Shown here piece after piece: positions 7,680 to 15,656 of a DNA stretch of 34,155 bases. A program made the translations under genes and the position numbers. The notes beneath the pieces are model-generated. The model had not been told where the DNA came from. It saw nothing but the letters and a program-made list of their open reading frames with translations, and searched no databases. The stretch comes from an uncultured Campylobacter sp. GTDB taxonomy: Bacteria > Campylobacterota > Campylobacteria > Campylobacterales > Campylobacteraceae. Position 1 is the stretch's first letter. Each line of letters opens with the position of its first letter. The stretch spans positions 1 through 34,155 of the forward strand of contig NZ_CALHGM010000029.1 of assembly GCF_938030145.1 (NCBI RefSeq), given 5' to 3'.

Positions 7680-8463
7680 ATTTTTAAAATTTTCGCGCAA
7701 ACAAACAGAGCGTGGATATGAAATTTTAAAATTTCTCGGCGCGAGACGCTTTAGCTTGCGAACGGCGACGACGGAGTTTTTAAATTTAACACCCGCGCCG
7801 TCACGCAATGGATTTAGAAATTTAAAATTTACGTCCGTGCCACGCAATCGGTTTGAAATTTTAAAATTTACGCTTGCTTTAGCGCGTCTTGCGGACACAG
7901 CGCAAAATTTCATATCGCGAAATGGATTTAAAATTTTAAAATTTATTCAAGAGCTACCGTTCGCTCTGCGCTGCATTTTGTCGCGCGCGAATAAAGTCAA
8001 AATCGAAGCAGGGCGCGGATGCGGCATAGCAGAAAAACGGCGCGCGGTTAAGCTTAACCATGCGGGCGGATATTTGAATTCTGCGCGGCACTACATAGCG
8101 CGATTTTGTAGCGCAGCTGCACGGCACGGCTACGAAGTAGGGCGCGTGGAAAATTTTAGCAAATTTGGCCTCACAAGCGCGCTTTTAAATTTCATCTCCT
8201 TGCTGTCGCGTAAATTTAAACTTGCGCTTTTAAAATTTATGCGCGAGATGCCGCGCGATAGATCTGAAATTTTAAATTTTACGCCCAAGCCGAGTAATCG
8301 GTTTGAAATTTTAAAATTTACGCTCGCGCCGCATAAATTTAAACCCGCGTCCATTCCGCTTTTAAATTTTATTTCAAATTTCACTCCGCACGCACGCACC
8401 GCTAAATTTGAAAATGGCGTTAAATTTAAAGGTGCCGCTAAATTTAAAAGGGGTGCGCGATGA
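7675..8463 (+). CDS. spacer reading frame filled with RAATTY palindromes
   Basis: An open frame of 262 codons lies between the two permease genes and overlaps each by 4 bases (ATGA). I recognise no family. The product is strongly basic, with KF, ILKF and NFK motifs written by AAATTT palindromes; I count 28 RAATTY sites in 789 bases, mostly AAATTT. Many are paired as the 14-base palindrome AAATTTTAAAATTT. A unit of 32 bases is present twice. The ends are marked by a 19-base direct repeat that contains the start codon region of the next gene, so the whole frame looks inserted at an ATGA junction. It may be translated only to carry ribosomes to the second permease. Confidence 0.5.
   Translation: MKFLKFSRKQTERGYEILKFLGARRFSLRTATTEFLNLTPAPSRNGFRNLKFTSVPRNRFEILKFTLALARLADTAQNFISRNGFKILKFIQELPFALRCILSRANKVKIEAGRGCGIAEKRRAVKLNHAGGYLNSARHYIARFCSAAARHGYEVGRVENFSKFGLTSALLNFISLLSRKFKLALLKFMREMPRDRSEILNFTPKPSNRFEILKFTLAPHKFKPASIPLLNFISNFTPHARTAKFENGVKFKGAAKFKRGAR
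7846..7877 (+). repeat. 32-base repeat unit, copy 1
   Basis: Begins AATCGGTTTGAAATTTTAAA and ends ACGCTTGC. It differs from 8296-8327 at a single base (T for C near the end). It includes the 14-base palindrome AAATTTTAAAATTT. Confidence 0.8.
8296..8327 (+). repeat. 32-base repeat unit, copy 2
   Basis: Second copy of the unit at 7846-7877, 31 of 32 bases identical, 450 bases downstream in the same spacer frame. The distance is a multiple of three, so both are read in the same phase (NRFEILKFTLA). Confidence 0.8.
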
Positions 8464-8464
8464 A
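8446..8464 (+). repeat. right copy of the 19-base direct repeat
   Basis: AAAAGGGGTGCGCGATGAA, 17 of 19 bases identical to 7661-7679. It supplies the ribosome site and start codon of the second permease. The pair could be a duplicated target or junction sequence. Confidence 0.7.
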
Positions 8465-9551
8465 CGCTCTGCGAAAATCACTGCTTCGAATTCGCGCGCT
8501 TATTAAAAAGGAATTTTTGGCGATGTTTCGCGACAAGGGCACGCGCATGGTGTTGATCGTGCCGGTGCTGGTGCAGGCGATCATATTCGGCTACGGCGCG
8601 AATTTCACCCCCGAGCAGGTGCGCTACGCGATTTTGGACGATGCCCGCGATGCAACGTCCGCTGCGCTGGTACAGCAGATCGCCGCTACGCCGATGTTTA
8701 AGACCGAACTTGGCTGCAAAGACCCAACCTGCCTGCGCCGCGCGGTAAGCGAGGGCGAGGCGATAATCGGGATCTATTTCGGCAGCGATTTTAAGGACAC
8801 GCACGAGCTTTTGATCATCGCGGATTCGCGTAATACGACCTTGGCAAACACCGTCATCGGCTTCGTGCAAGCCATAGCGGGGGAATACAACGCGCAGCAT
8901 TTTGTTAATTTAATCAGCATAAATCCGCGCTATGTTTTTAACGAAAACACGATCACGCGCTACACGATCATGACGGGGATGATTTTGGGGCTTTCGATGA
9001 TTCAGGTGCTGATGCTATCGGCGTTTAGCGTCTCCCGCGAGCGCGAGGAGGGGAGCTTCGATATGATGCTGATGACGCCCGCGAACCCGCTTGAGATGCT
9101 GATCGGCAAAGCCGTGCCGCCCGTGCTGATCGCGATCGCGCAGGGGCTCGCGCTGTTTTTGATCTGCGTATTTTACTTCGAAATTCCGTTTCGAGGGCAC
9201 TTTGCGCACCTTTTTGCGATCATCGCGATCTTTAGCGCATGCAACGTAGGCATCGGCCTCGTGATCTCGACCGTCTGCAAAACCTCGCTACAATCGGTCG
9301 TGAGCTCGTTTTTGTTCCTGCTGCCGTGCATTATGATAAGCGGGCTGATAACGCCTGCGGACGCGATGCCGCGGTGGTTTTACTACATCGCGCACCTCGA
9401 TCCTATGTATTATGCCAACAACTGCATGTGGCGGATCTATCTGGAGGGGGCGAGCTTGAGCGAGCTGTGGCATCTCATCGTGCCGCTGCTGCTGATCGGC
9501 GCGGGTACGATGGCGCTGGCCGCGTCGCTTTTTAGAAATAAGCTGGATTAG
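8460..9551 (+). CDS. ABC-2 type permease (YbhR-like)
   Basis: Inner-membrane permease of 363 residues, the normal length for the family. A cytoplasmic N-terminus (LIKKEFLAMFRDKGTRM) leads into membrane helix 1 (about 30-48). A periplasmic domain follows, and then five helices from about residue 170 with SREREEGSFDMMLMTPANP and LLPCIMISGLITPADAMP. It contains no low-complexity insert, unlike its partner. It is the last gene of the efflux operon. The ATG overlaps the stop of the spacer frame and has GGGGTGCGCG upstream. Substrates cannot be read from sequence; YbhFSR-type systems export drugs and cations. Confidence 0.9.
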   Translation: MNALRKSLLRIRALIKKEFLAMFRDKGTRMVLIVPVLVQAIIFGYGANFTPEQVRYAILDDARDATSAALVQQIAATPMFKTELGCKDPTCLRRAVSEGEAIIGIYFGSDFKDTHELLIIADSRNTTLANTVIGFVQAIAGEYNAQHFVNLISINPRYVFNENTITRYTIMTGMILGLSMIQVLMLSAFSVSREREEGSFDMMLMTPANPLEMLIGKAVPPVLIAIAQGLALFLICVFYFEIPFRGHFAHLFAIIAIFSACNVGIGLVISTVCKTSLQSVVSSFLFLLPCIMISGLITPADAMPRWFYYIAHLDPMYYANNCMWRIYLEGASLSELWHLIVPLLLIGAGTMALAASLFRNKLD

Positions 9552-9911
9552 GGATTAGATCGGAATTTTAGAATTTCAGCTGGAATTTTGGCTTGGATTT
9601 TGCTTCGTCGGAATTTTTGGATTGAACCTCTGCTTAAAATTTTAAATTGATCGCGGAATTTCAGTTTGGAATTTTGCCCTAAATTTTGCGCGTTCGTAGC
9701 GGATAAAATTAAATCAAAATTCCGTGTTTCCACCCGATGCGTCGCGCGTCGCGATAAAATTCCGCGCCTTAAATTTTAAAAATTTTGCGAAATTCCGTCT
9801 TGCGAATAGAGTTAGAATTTAAATCCAGGGTTGCCCGGGCGTCTTGCGGCAGTCGTATCATCTGCGCTCGCCTTGGAAGCGGGCTTTTTCGCATCGTCTG
9901 CGTCTGATTTC
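9552..9911. repeat. RAATTY-rich gap between convergent genes
   Basis: This gap lies between the end of the efflux operon and the 3' end of a membrane-protein gene on the other strand. GGAATTTT, AGAATTTC and AAATTTT palindromes recur every 15-30 bases up to about 9830. No clear hairpin terminator is seen for either side. The part at 9815-9911 stays open on the minus strand in a frame different from the gene above it (see findings). Confidence 0.5.
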
Positions 9912-10595
9912 TTAAAAAGTGGCGAGTTTTCTGTAAATGCTTGGTTTTTCGCCGTCCGCACCTAGCTTGGCGCCGTCAAGCTCGCTAGAATTTTCCGCGC
10001 CGCATAACCTTGCGGGGTTGAATTTTATCCACGCTATGATTAGCAAAATCCCCGAAAACGCCGTTACCAGCGACACTGCGATTAGATACGGCAGAGCGAG
10101 GATTACGCCTATTTTAGCTAGCGCGCCCGATGCCGCTTCGCAGGGCCACGTCACGGACACCACTATGCCGTAGATTTTAAATAAATCCACGCCGCTAAGT
10201 GTGGCTAGGCGGCAGTTTAATACGCCCCAGATTATCACCGCTGCGCACGTCGAAAGGACGTAGAGCAGGGTGTAGAGTAGATCAAGCATCGCGCCCTCTT
10301 TTAGCGCTACTACCATGGCGCAGTAGCACAAAATCGCGACGATTGGGATACTTTCTATCAGTCTATAGGTCTTAACGAAGCGCACGCCTAGTGCCTTTTC
10401 TAGGCAAACGAAGCAGTCGTAAAATATCGCTAGTGTCGCTAGCGGCGCTAAAACTCTAAAAATCGCGACCGCGTCCTCGTCTATGCTGCTTACGCCCACC
10501 GTGCCGCTTATGCCGATGCCTAGCAAAATCACGGCACCTAAAACTCCGCGGAATTTCGCCTTGCGAAGCAGATCTTGCTTTGAAATTTCTTTCAT
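9912..10595 (-). CDS. uncharacterised polytopic membrane protein, family member 1
   Basis: Protein of 227 residues with about six hydrophobic segments. I do not recognise a named family. It shares with three other genes in this window a motif of the form LxxxSGxxxFxxY (here NCRLATLSGVDLFKIY) and a C-terminal LLIIAWIKF. A weaker copy of the same motif in the first half (CLEKALGVRFVKTYRL) suggests an internal duplication. The N-terminus (KAKFRGVLGAV) resembles that of the member at 15657-16424 (AIKFRGITSSV). The start ATG has AAAGGAT six bases upstream. The C-terminal tail is hydrophilic (SSELDGAKLGADGEKPS). Function unknown; likely inner membrane. Confidence 0.7.
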   Translation of the reverse strand: MKEISKQDLLRKAKFRGVLGAVILLGIGISGTVGVSSIDEDAVAIFRVLAPLATLAIFYDCFVCLEKALGVRFVKTYRLIESIPIVAILCYCAMVVALKEGAMLDLLYTLLYVLSTCAAVIIWGVLNCRLATLSGVDLFKIYGIVVSVTWPCEAASGALAKIGVILALPYLIAVSLVTAFSGILLIIAWIKFNPARLCGAENSSELDGAKLGADGEKPSIYRKLATF

Positions 10596-10744
10596 TTTTA
10601 TCCTTTGAATTTTCTAAATTTACGTGCTATCTTACGGCTTTACTGCTGCGGCAGCGCGCTTGACATTGCTATAACAGCGCGGCTTGGACGTTGCGGTTTA
10701 GACTTACAAAAGGCGTGGTCGCCGCAAAACGAAAGCGCTTCGGC

Positions 10745-11406
10745 TTAGGCGAGCTTTTCTATCTTGCTCCAAGCTAGCAGGTGCACGACGCCGGTTATTA
10801 TGAGGGCAGCAAACGGCAAAAATTCCTTAAATGATGTGGCGACTAAAACCGCATCGGAATCGCCAATTTGCGGCTTGGAATTAGCCAAACCGAAGGGTCC
10901 CGCGCCGCACAGTATATTTAGCGCTAAAAAGCCCACGCAGAGCCATACATAGGTGCGAAAGGCGCTCACGCCGCTTACTCGCGCCAAAGAGAAATTTATG
11001 CGAAGCCACGCTACGATTATGTAGATTGCGGCTGCGGGTACCGCTAAATTCCATATTGTCTCTCCTGTTGTCTCTCTAACCATCTCTTCTCTACAAGAAC
11101 TTATCGGATGAAATAATGAAAACACCGAGATGCAGATGAAAACAATTATGCAGTTGCGGTAAAGCGCCGCCGCTTTTATCCCGCTAAGAGCTGAAATTTT
11201 GCTGAGCGCTCTTAACCTATAAATCACCGAGAAGCAAATAAAAGCGATAAAAATTCCACCTATGATCACGATATTATATGGATACCCGGTATGCCCTCAA
11301 AAACAAAGTCTATCGCCATCAAAACCACTGGTAACGCCGCTAAAAACAGATCAATGCCGGTGCTGATCATCCCATTTTTTCTTGCTTGAGATACGGTGTC
11401 TTGCAC
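10745..11406 (-). pseudogene. frameshifted membrane protein, family member 2
   Basis: Near copy of the intact gene at 11522-12220. From a GTG at 11406 (AAGGAG upstream) the frame reads QDTVSQARKNGMISTGIDLF, clearly matching QDLVSQARKEGMISTGIDLF of the neighbour. It stops at a TGA (11268-11266) after 46 codons. The rest continues one base out of register from a GTG at 11269 to 10745 (174 codons) with RLRALSKISALSGIKAA and FSLARVSGVSAFRTYVWL. The junction has no slippery heptamer, so a single-base loss or sequencing error is more likely than programmed frameshifting. The stop and GTG overlap as GTGA, so coupled translation of two pieces is possible. Confidence 0.75.
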
Positions 11407-11521
11407 GTCGTATAACTCCTTTTAAAAATTTATTTCAATATGCAAAAAGCAGATGTAAAACGCTAATCAAACCGAAAAGAGCGAAATTTTATCGTGACAA
11501 GAGGTTTATGAAATTTAAAAT

Positions 11522-12220
11522 TTAAACCTCCGCGCTTATCTTTTCTATCTTGCTCCAGGCTAGTAGGTGCACGATGCCAGTTATTATGAGAGCGGCAAAC
11601 GGCAGGAGCAGTTTAAGCATTACGACAGCAATAGCTAAAGCCGAGACCTGCTCGGTCCGCGGCTCGGAGGAAATAGCTATAGCAATAATCGCTGCATTGC
11701 ATAGTATATTTAGCACAAAAAGCCCCACACAAAGCCACACATAAGTCCGAAAGGTACTCACGCCGCTTACGCGCGCCAAAGAGAAATTTATGCGAAACCA
11801 TGCGACGATTATGTAAATAACGCCTGCGAAAAGCGCTAGTCCAAATATCGCCACAAATGGGTTATCGCTCTGCCCGCCGTCTGCGTCAGGCTCCCTCGGA
11901 TAAAGGTAATTAAGCACGAGCGCTAGCGCAAAAAAGCAGACGCAGATTATTATGCAGTTGCGGTAAAGCACCGCCGCTTTTATGCCGCTAAGCATTGAAA
12001 TTTTGCGGAGAGCTCTTAGCCTGAAAAATACCGAAACACACAAAAGAGCAAAAATAATTCCGCCAGTGATATAGGTAGCCGTCTTGTTGGTGCTAAGCCC
12101 TAGCATGCCGCCAGTAGCAATATCTAGCGCAACTAAAGTCGCAGGCACTGCCGCTAAAAACAGATCGATGCCGGTGCTGATCATCCCCTCTTTTCTTGCC
12201 TGAGATACGAGATCTTGCAT
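11522..12220 (-). CDS. uncharacterised polytopic membrane protein, family member 3
   Basis: Protein of 232 residues with about six hydrophobic segments and a short hydrophilic N-terminus (MQDLVSQARKEGM). The motif appears twice: FFRLRALRKISMLSGIKAAV in the first half and INFSLARVSGVSTFRTYVWL in the second, which implies an internally duplicated three-helix unit. The C-terminus ends HLLAWSKIEKISAEV. It is a tandem duplicate of the frameshifted copy just downstream; the 3' ends are close to identical at the DNA level. The start ATG has AAAGGC upstream. No enzyme or transporter signature is visible, so function is unknown. Confidence 0.75.
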   Translation of the reverse strand: MQDLVSQARKEGMISTGIDLFLAAVPATLVALDIATGGMLGLSTNKTATYITGGIIFALLCVSVFFRLRALRKISMLSGIKAAVLYRNCIIICVCFFALALVLNYLYPREPDADGGQSDNPFVAIFGLALFAGVIYIIVAWFRINFSLARVSGVSTFRTYVWLCVGLFVLNILCNAAIIAIAISSEPRTEQVSALAIAVVMLKLLLPFAALIITGIVHLLAWSKIEKISAEV

Positions 12221-12637
12221 AATAAGCCTTTTTAAAATTTATCCCGAAGTATACATAAATCGATGTAAAGCAGGAATTAAATAGCTAAATTTAAAATTTC
12301 AAAATTTCGTCGCGGCAAGCTTGCAAACTACGAAATTTCGGAATTCCAGGAATTCTACCAGAGCGAGAATAAAATTCCGTCACTGGATTTTAAAACGAAA
12401 TTCCGCCTGTGGATTTGCGGGGCAGAATTTCGCGGCGGAATTTCAAATCTCAAGCGTGGCATACTTTCATCGCACGTTTCGCAAACCGGCAAGTCGCAAG
12501 TAGAATTCCGCTATGAGATTTTGATTGAAATTCTAAGGCAGGATTTAAAGGTTAAATTCCGAGATTTAAATTTAGATCAAGGCAAAATCCCGCGATTTAA
12601 AATTTTGCGCCGATTGATGAGTTGCTTTGTCGCGCCG
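12221..12637. repeat. RAATTY-rich spacer
   Basis: This lies between the promoter side of the membrane-protein pair and the 3' end of the importer operon. RAATTY of all four kinds is dense: AAATTTAAAATTTC near 12290, CGGAATTCC and GGAATTC near 12340, then AAATTCCG repeatedly to about 12590. A short open stretch on the plus strand (12321-12503) is only repeat sequence. No gene is supported. Confidence 0.55.
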
Positions 12638-13402
12638 CTACTTCACCTGCGCGCTGAAAATTTGCGTGATGCTGGGGATTTGCTCGCCCGCAACGTCAAA
12701 TTCCGCCGTTTTGATCTGTACGCTGTAGAGCGAGCTAAGCGCGGCTTCGGTTAAAATTTCGTTGCTTGCGCCGTAGTTGTAGCTAAGATCATTTCGCAAG
12801 ATTAGTGTGCGATCGGCGACTGCGAGGGCGTGGTTAGGCTGATGGGTGGTAAAAACTATACTCGCATCGCTATTTGAGCGTAGATTTGTGATGAGGCTTA
12901 GCACGCGGTCTTGGTTTTTGATATCAAGCGCGCTGGCAGGCTCGTCCAAAAACAGCACGTCGCTGCCGCTAGCTAGGGCTCTAGCAAAGAGCACGAGCTG
13001 CCTCTGCCCGCCGCTAAGGGCGTTAAAGCTGCGCTTTTGCAGATGGGCGACGCCTAGCGTATCCAGAGCGTCAAGGCAGATTTGAATATCCTTTTTGCCC
13101 GGTTTTGAAAAGAGCGAGATCTCGCGTACCCGCCCCATCAGTACGATGTCAAGCACGCTGTAATCAAACGCGACGTTAAAGCTTTGAGGCAAGAAAGCAA
13201 ATTTTGCCTTGCGTACGATCTCGCCTTCTTTAGGCTGTAAAATCCCCATCATACACGACATTAGCGTGCTTTTACCTTGCCCGTTTAAGCCCAAAATCGC
13301 TAATGTTTGAGAGCTGGCAAGCTCGAAGCTTAAGTTGCGAAAGCAGAATTTTTCCGCCTCGTAGTAAAAGCCAGCATTTTTTACCTCAATTAGATTTTGC
13401 AT
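12638..13402 (-). CDS. ABC transporter ATPase, iron/cobalamin type (FecE/BtuD-like)
   Basis: Cytoplasmic ATPase of 254 residues for a metal-chelate importer. It has Walker A GLNGQGKST (38-46), signature LSGGQRQ (129-135), Walker B VLFLDEP (149-155), D-loop SALD and switch histidine TTHQ. The Q-loop is in FAFLPQSF. The ATG at 13402 is chosen because AGGAG lies eight bases upstream; a GTG at 13411 would overlap that site. It overlaps the 3' end of the permease gene by 17 bases, so the two are translationally linked. It is the last gene of a three-gene unit (binding protein, permease, ATPase). The imported compound is unknown; iron siderophore, haem, cobalamin or nickel chelate all fit the family. 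Confidence 0.9.
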   Translation of the reverse strand: MQNLIEVKNAGFYYEAEKFCFRNLSFELASSQTLAILGLNGQGKSTLMSCMMGILQPKEGEIVRKAKFAFLPQSFNVAFDYSVLDIVLMGRVREISLFSKPGKKDIQICLDALDTLGVAHLQKRSFNALSGGQRQLVLFARALASGSDVLFLDEPASALDIKNQDRVLSLITNLRSNSDASIVFTTHQPNHALAVADRTLILRNDLSYNYGASNEILTEAALSSLYSVQIKTAEFDVAGEQIPSITQIFSAQVK

Positions 13403-14366
13403 TTTTGGCACTCCTTTTTAGAAGTAGGGCAAAGATCGGGCTTCCTATGAGAGCGGATAGAATTCCTAAAGGAATTTCGGCGCTACTTAGCGAGCGAGAT
13501 AGATCGTCGATTGCCAGCATAAAGATCGCTCCTGCGATGAAGCAGGCAGGCATTAGCTTCACGTGGTCGTTGCCCGCGATGAGCCTGGTGGCGTGCGGCA
13601 CTACAAGACCTACCCAGCCGATATTTCCGCTGACGCTAACTTGTACGGCGATCAGAGCGGTGCAAAGCGCTAGGATAGTGCAGCGCAGAAACTTAACGTC
13701 CACGCCTAGCACGCGCAAATCATCATCATTTAGGCTGAGTAGATTAAACCGCCATCTCAGCGCGATTAATACTGCAGAAGCGGGCAGGGCGATCGCGCAC
13801 ATCAAAATTACCTTATCGTATCCTGCGCTTACGAAGCTTCCCAGTAGCCAAAAAACGATATTAGGCAGCACTTCCTCATCGTCTGCTAGATACTGCACTA
13901 AGCTCGTAAGTGCGGCAAATACGCCGTTAATGACTATACCTGCCAAAATGAGCGAGAAAATATCGGCGCGTGCTACGAATTTTGCCAAAAGATAGAGCAA
14001 AAATAGCGCCGCAAGTCCGAAGCAAAATGCAAAACCCGCAAGCCATAAGCCGCTCAATCCTAGCAAGATACAAAGCGCGCCGCCGAATGCTGCTGCGGTA
14101 CTCACGCCTACGATGTGCGGGCCAACGAGCGGGTTTTTAAATACCGCCTGCAAGCTCAAACCCGCGATAGCAAGCGCTCCACCGCAAAGGCTGGAGAGTA
14201 GAATGCGCGGAATTCTAACATCCAGCATCACACTTTTGGCGGCTTCATCGCCGCCTCCGCTAAAGAGAATTTTAAAAATTTCTTCTAACGGTATATGAAA
14301 CTGCCCACTAGCGAGCGAGATTATCGCCAGCACTACCCAAAAAAGAAGCAGGATCACGTTTAGCAT
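13386..14366 (-). CDS. FecCD/BtuC-family importer permease
   Basis: Inner-membrane permease of 326 residues with about ten helices. The family block is clear: RIPRILLSSLCGGALAIAGL, then LQAVFKNPLVGPHIVGVSTA (about 50-95). The later segments NIGWVGLVVPHATRLIAG and EIPLGILSALIGSPIFALLL are equally typical. The start ATG overlaps the binding-protein stop by one base (TAATG), showing tight coupling. It should form a homodimer with the ATPase encoded downstream. No insert or truncation is seen; length is normal. Confidence 0.93.
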   Translation of the reverse strand: MLNVILLLFWVVLAIISLASGQFHIPLEEIFKILFSGGGDEAAKSVMLDVRIPRILLSSLCGGALAIAGLSLQAVFKNPLVGPHIVGVSTAAAFGGALCILLGLSGLWLAGFAFCFGLAALFLLYLLAKFVARADIFSLILAGIVINGVFAALTSLVQYLADDEEVLPNIVFWLLGSFVSAGYDKVILMCAIALPASAVLIALRWRFNLLSLNDDDLRVLGVDVKFLRCTILALCTALIAVQVSVSGNIGWVGLVVPHATRLIAGNDHVKLMPACFIAGAIFMLAIDDLSRSLSSAEIPLGILSALIGSPIFALLLKRSAKNAKSN

Positions 14367-15412
14367 TATTTTTGATATTTGACGCGGTAAAATTTCTCGT
14401 AGAATTCCTCTACTTTTTTATCAAAGTTTGCGTCCTTAAAATTTTGCGGATAAAGTTTCATCGCAAGCCATTCCTCACCAAGCGCCATTGCTTCGGCAGT
14501 CGGATGACCCCAGGCTTTAACGAATTCGGGCATTAGATAAATTCTATCCTCTTTCACGGCGCTAAGACCTTTTAGCGCAGGGTTTGCTTTAAGCTCGGCA
14601 GGTACTTGAGGATAGCGGTTTTGCACTAAGATAATCTGCGGATTCCATGCTAAAATTTGCTCCGGCGAAACCTGTTTGTAGCCCTTTATATCTGCAGCGG
14701 CAACGTTCGTCGCACCCGCTCTTGCTAACATTACGCCAGTATATTTGCCGCTACCGTAGGTCGTAAGATCAGGATTTGCCATATAAACTCTAGGTCTTTT
14801 ATCTACGATAAAATTACTAAATTTGGCATTTAAATCAGCTTGCGATTTTTTAACGAAATCTATTAGTTCAGCGGCATCCTTTTCGTGATTGCTTAGTTCG
14901 CCTAGAATTTTAACCCCCTCGTAAAAGCCCTCATCGTAAGCAGCGAAGCTATCGCGCTCATCTTTAAAGGTCGGATTTAGCTTAGCTTTTTCCTCTTGTG
15001 CAGAGCTGAAAAATGAAATACCTACGACTGGGATTTTCAACTCCTCCATTTTAGCGATATATTCTTTAGGGAAGTAGTTGACCACTACGACCGCATCGGG
15101 CTTTAGACTAAGCAGAGCTTCGTAATTGACATCTTTGATATCGCCTGGATTAGGTAGGTTTTTAAAACTCGGTGCCAAACGATTATACTCTTTGCCTAGG
15201 CGCTGCTCCCAGCTTTTTAGGATGCCTACGACCTTATCTTGGGCGTTGATTTCGTTTAAGACATTGAGCGCTTCGTGGTGTAGCACGACGATACGATTTA
15301 CTTGATCCGGGATCGTGACCTTGCGACCGAGCTGATCGGTAATCGTGCGATCTGCAAAAGCCAGGCTAGCGCAAAGCGCTGCACCAAGAAGGATTGAGTG
15401 AAGTTTAAGCAT
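14366..15412 (-). CDS. periplasmic metal/chelate-binding protein of the importer
   Basis: Periplasmic binding protein of 348 residues, family of BtuF/FecB/FhuD. An N-terminal signal peptide (MLKLHSILLGAALCASLAFA) probably ends at AFA-DR. The mature start TITDQLGRKVTIPDQVNRIV and the segments YEALLSLKPDAVVV and EQILAWNPQIILVQN are characteristic of class III binding proteins. The C-terminal AWGHPTAEAMALGEEWLAMK is seen in epsilonproteobacterial versions. The start at 15412 is supported by AAGGAG just upstream; the longer frame from 15478 would place 22 unrelated residues before the signal. It leads the operon. A TATAAT box lies about 50 bases upstream. Ligand not readable from sequence. Confidence 0.9.
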   Translation of the reverse strand: MLKLHSILLGAALCASLAFADRTITDQLGRKVTIPDQVNRIVVLHHEALNVLNEINAQDKVVGILKSWEQRLGKEYNRLAPSFKNLPNPGDIKDVNYEALLSLKPDAVVVVNYFPKEYIAKMEELKIPVVGISFFSSAQEEKAKLNPTFKDERDSFAAYDEGFYEGVKILGELSNHEKDAAELIDFVKKSQADLNAKFSNFIVDKRPRVYMANPDLTTYGSGKYTGVMLARAGATNVAAADIKGYKQVSPEQILAWNPQIILVQNRYPQVPAELKANPALKGLSAVKEDRIYLMPEFVKAWGHPTAEAMALGEEWLAMKLYPQNFKDANFDKKVEEFYEKFYRVKYQK

Positions 15413-15460
15413 TTTTTCTCCTTGAAAATTCCGCAAAATATGCGGGGTTAGAATAGCGGA

Positions 15461-15466
15461 ATTATA
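15461..15466 (-). promoter_or_regulatory. -10 box for the importer operon
   Basis: TATAAT on the minus strand about 50 bases before the binding-protein ATG. A small hairpin (CCGCA-TATTT-TGCGG, 15431-15445) follows in the leader. AT-rich sequence at 15480-15510 could hold a metal-regulator site, but I cannot see a clear Fur-type dyad. Confidence 0.4.
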
Positions 15467-15656
15467 GCTGATCGGCATAAAATCCAGATAAATTTTTATA
15501 TAAATTATTTCATTTTGTCGTGGGGGATTTCAGATGTTTTCGTAGGGCAGAATTTTGTGATTTTACGCAGAATTTTGCTGGCAAAAATTTTTACCCGTCT
15601 CCTCTAGGCTGGCCGGATACTGCCAGGTGCCAAGCGAAACCGATTAGTTTTTTGAT

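Noticed and set aside
7675..8463. Spacer repeats as a CRISPR array
   Set aside because: The repeats are short palindromes at irregular spacing without unique spacers of constant length, and no cas genes are present.
10745..11406. Programmed frameshift in the membrane-protein copy
   Set aside because: No slippery heptamer or downstream pseudoknot at the junction, and the intact paralogue shows no frameshift.
15413..15478. Longer start of the binding-protein gene at 15478
   Set aside because: It would place 22 hydrophilic residues before a clear signal peptide that has its own AAGGAG site.
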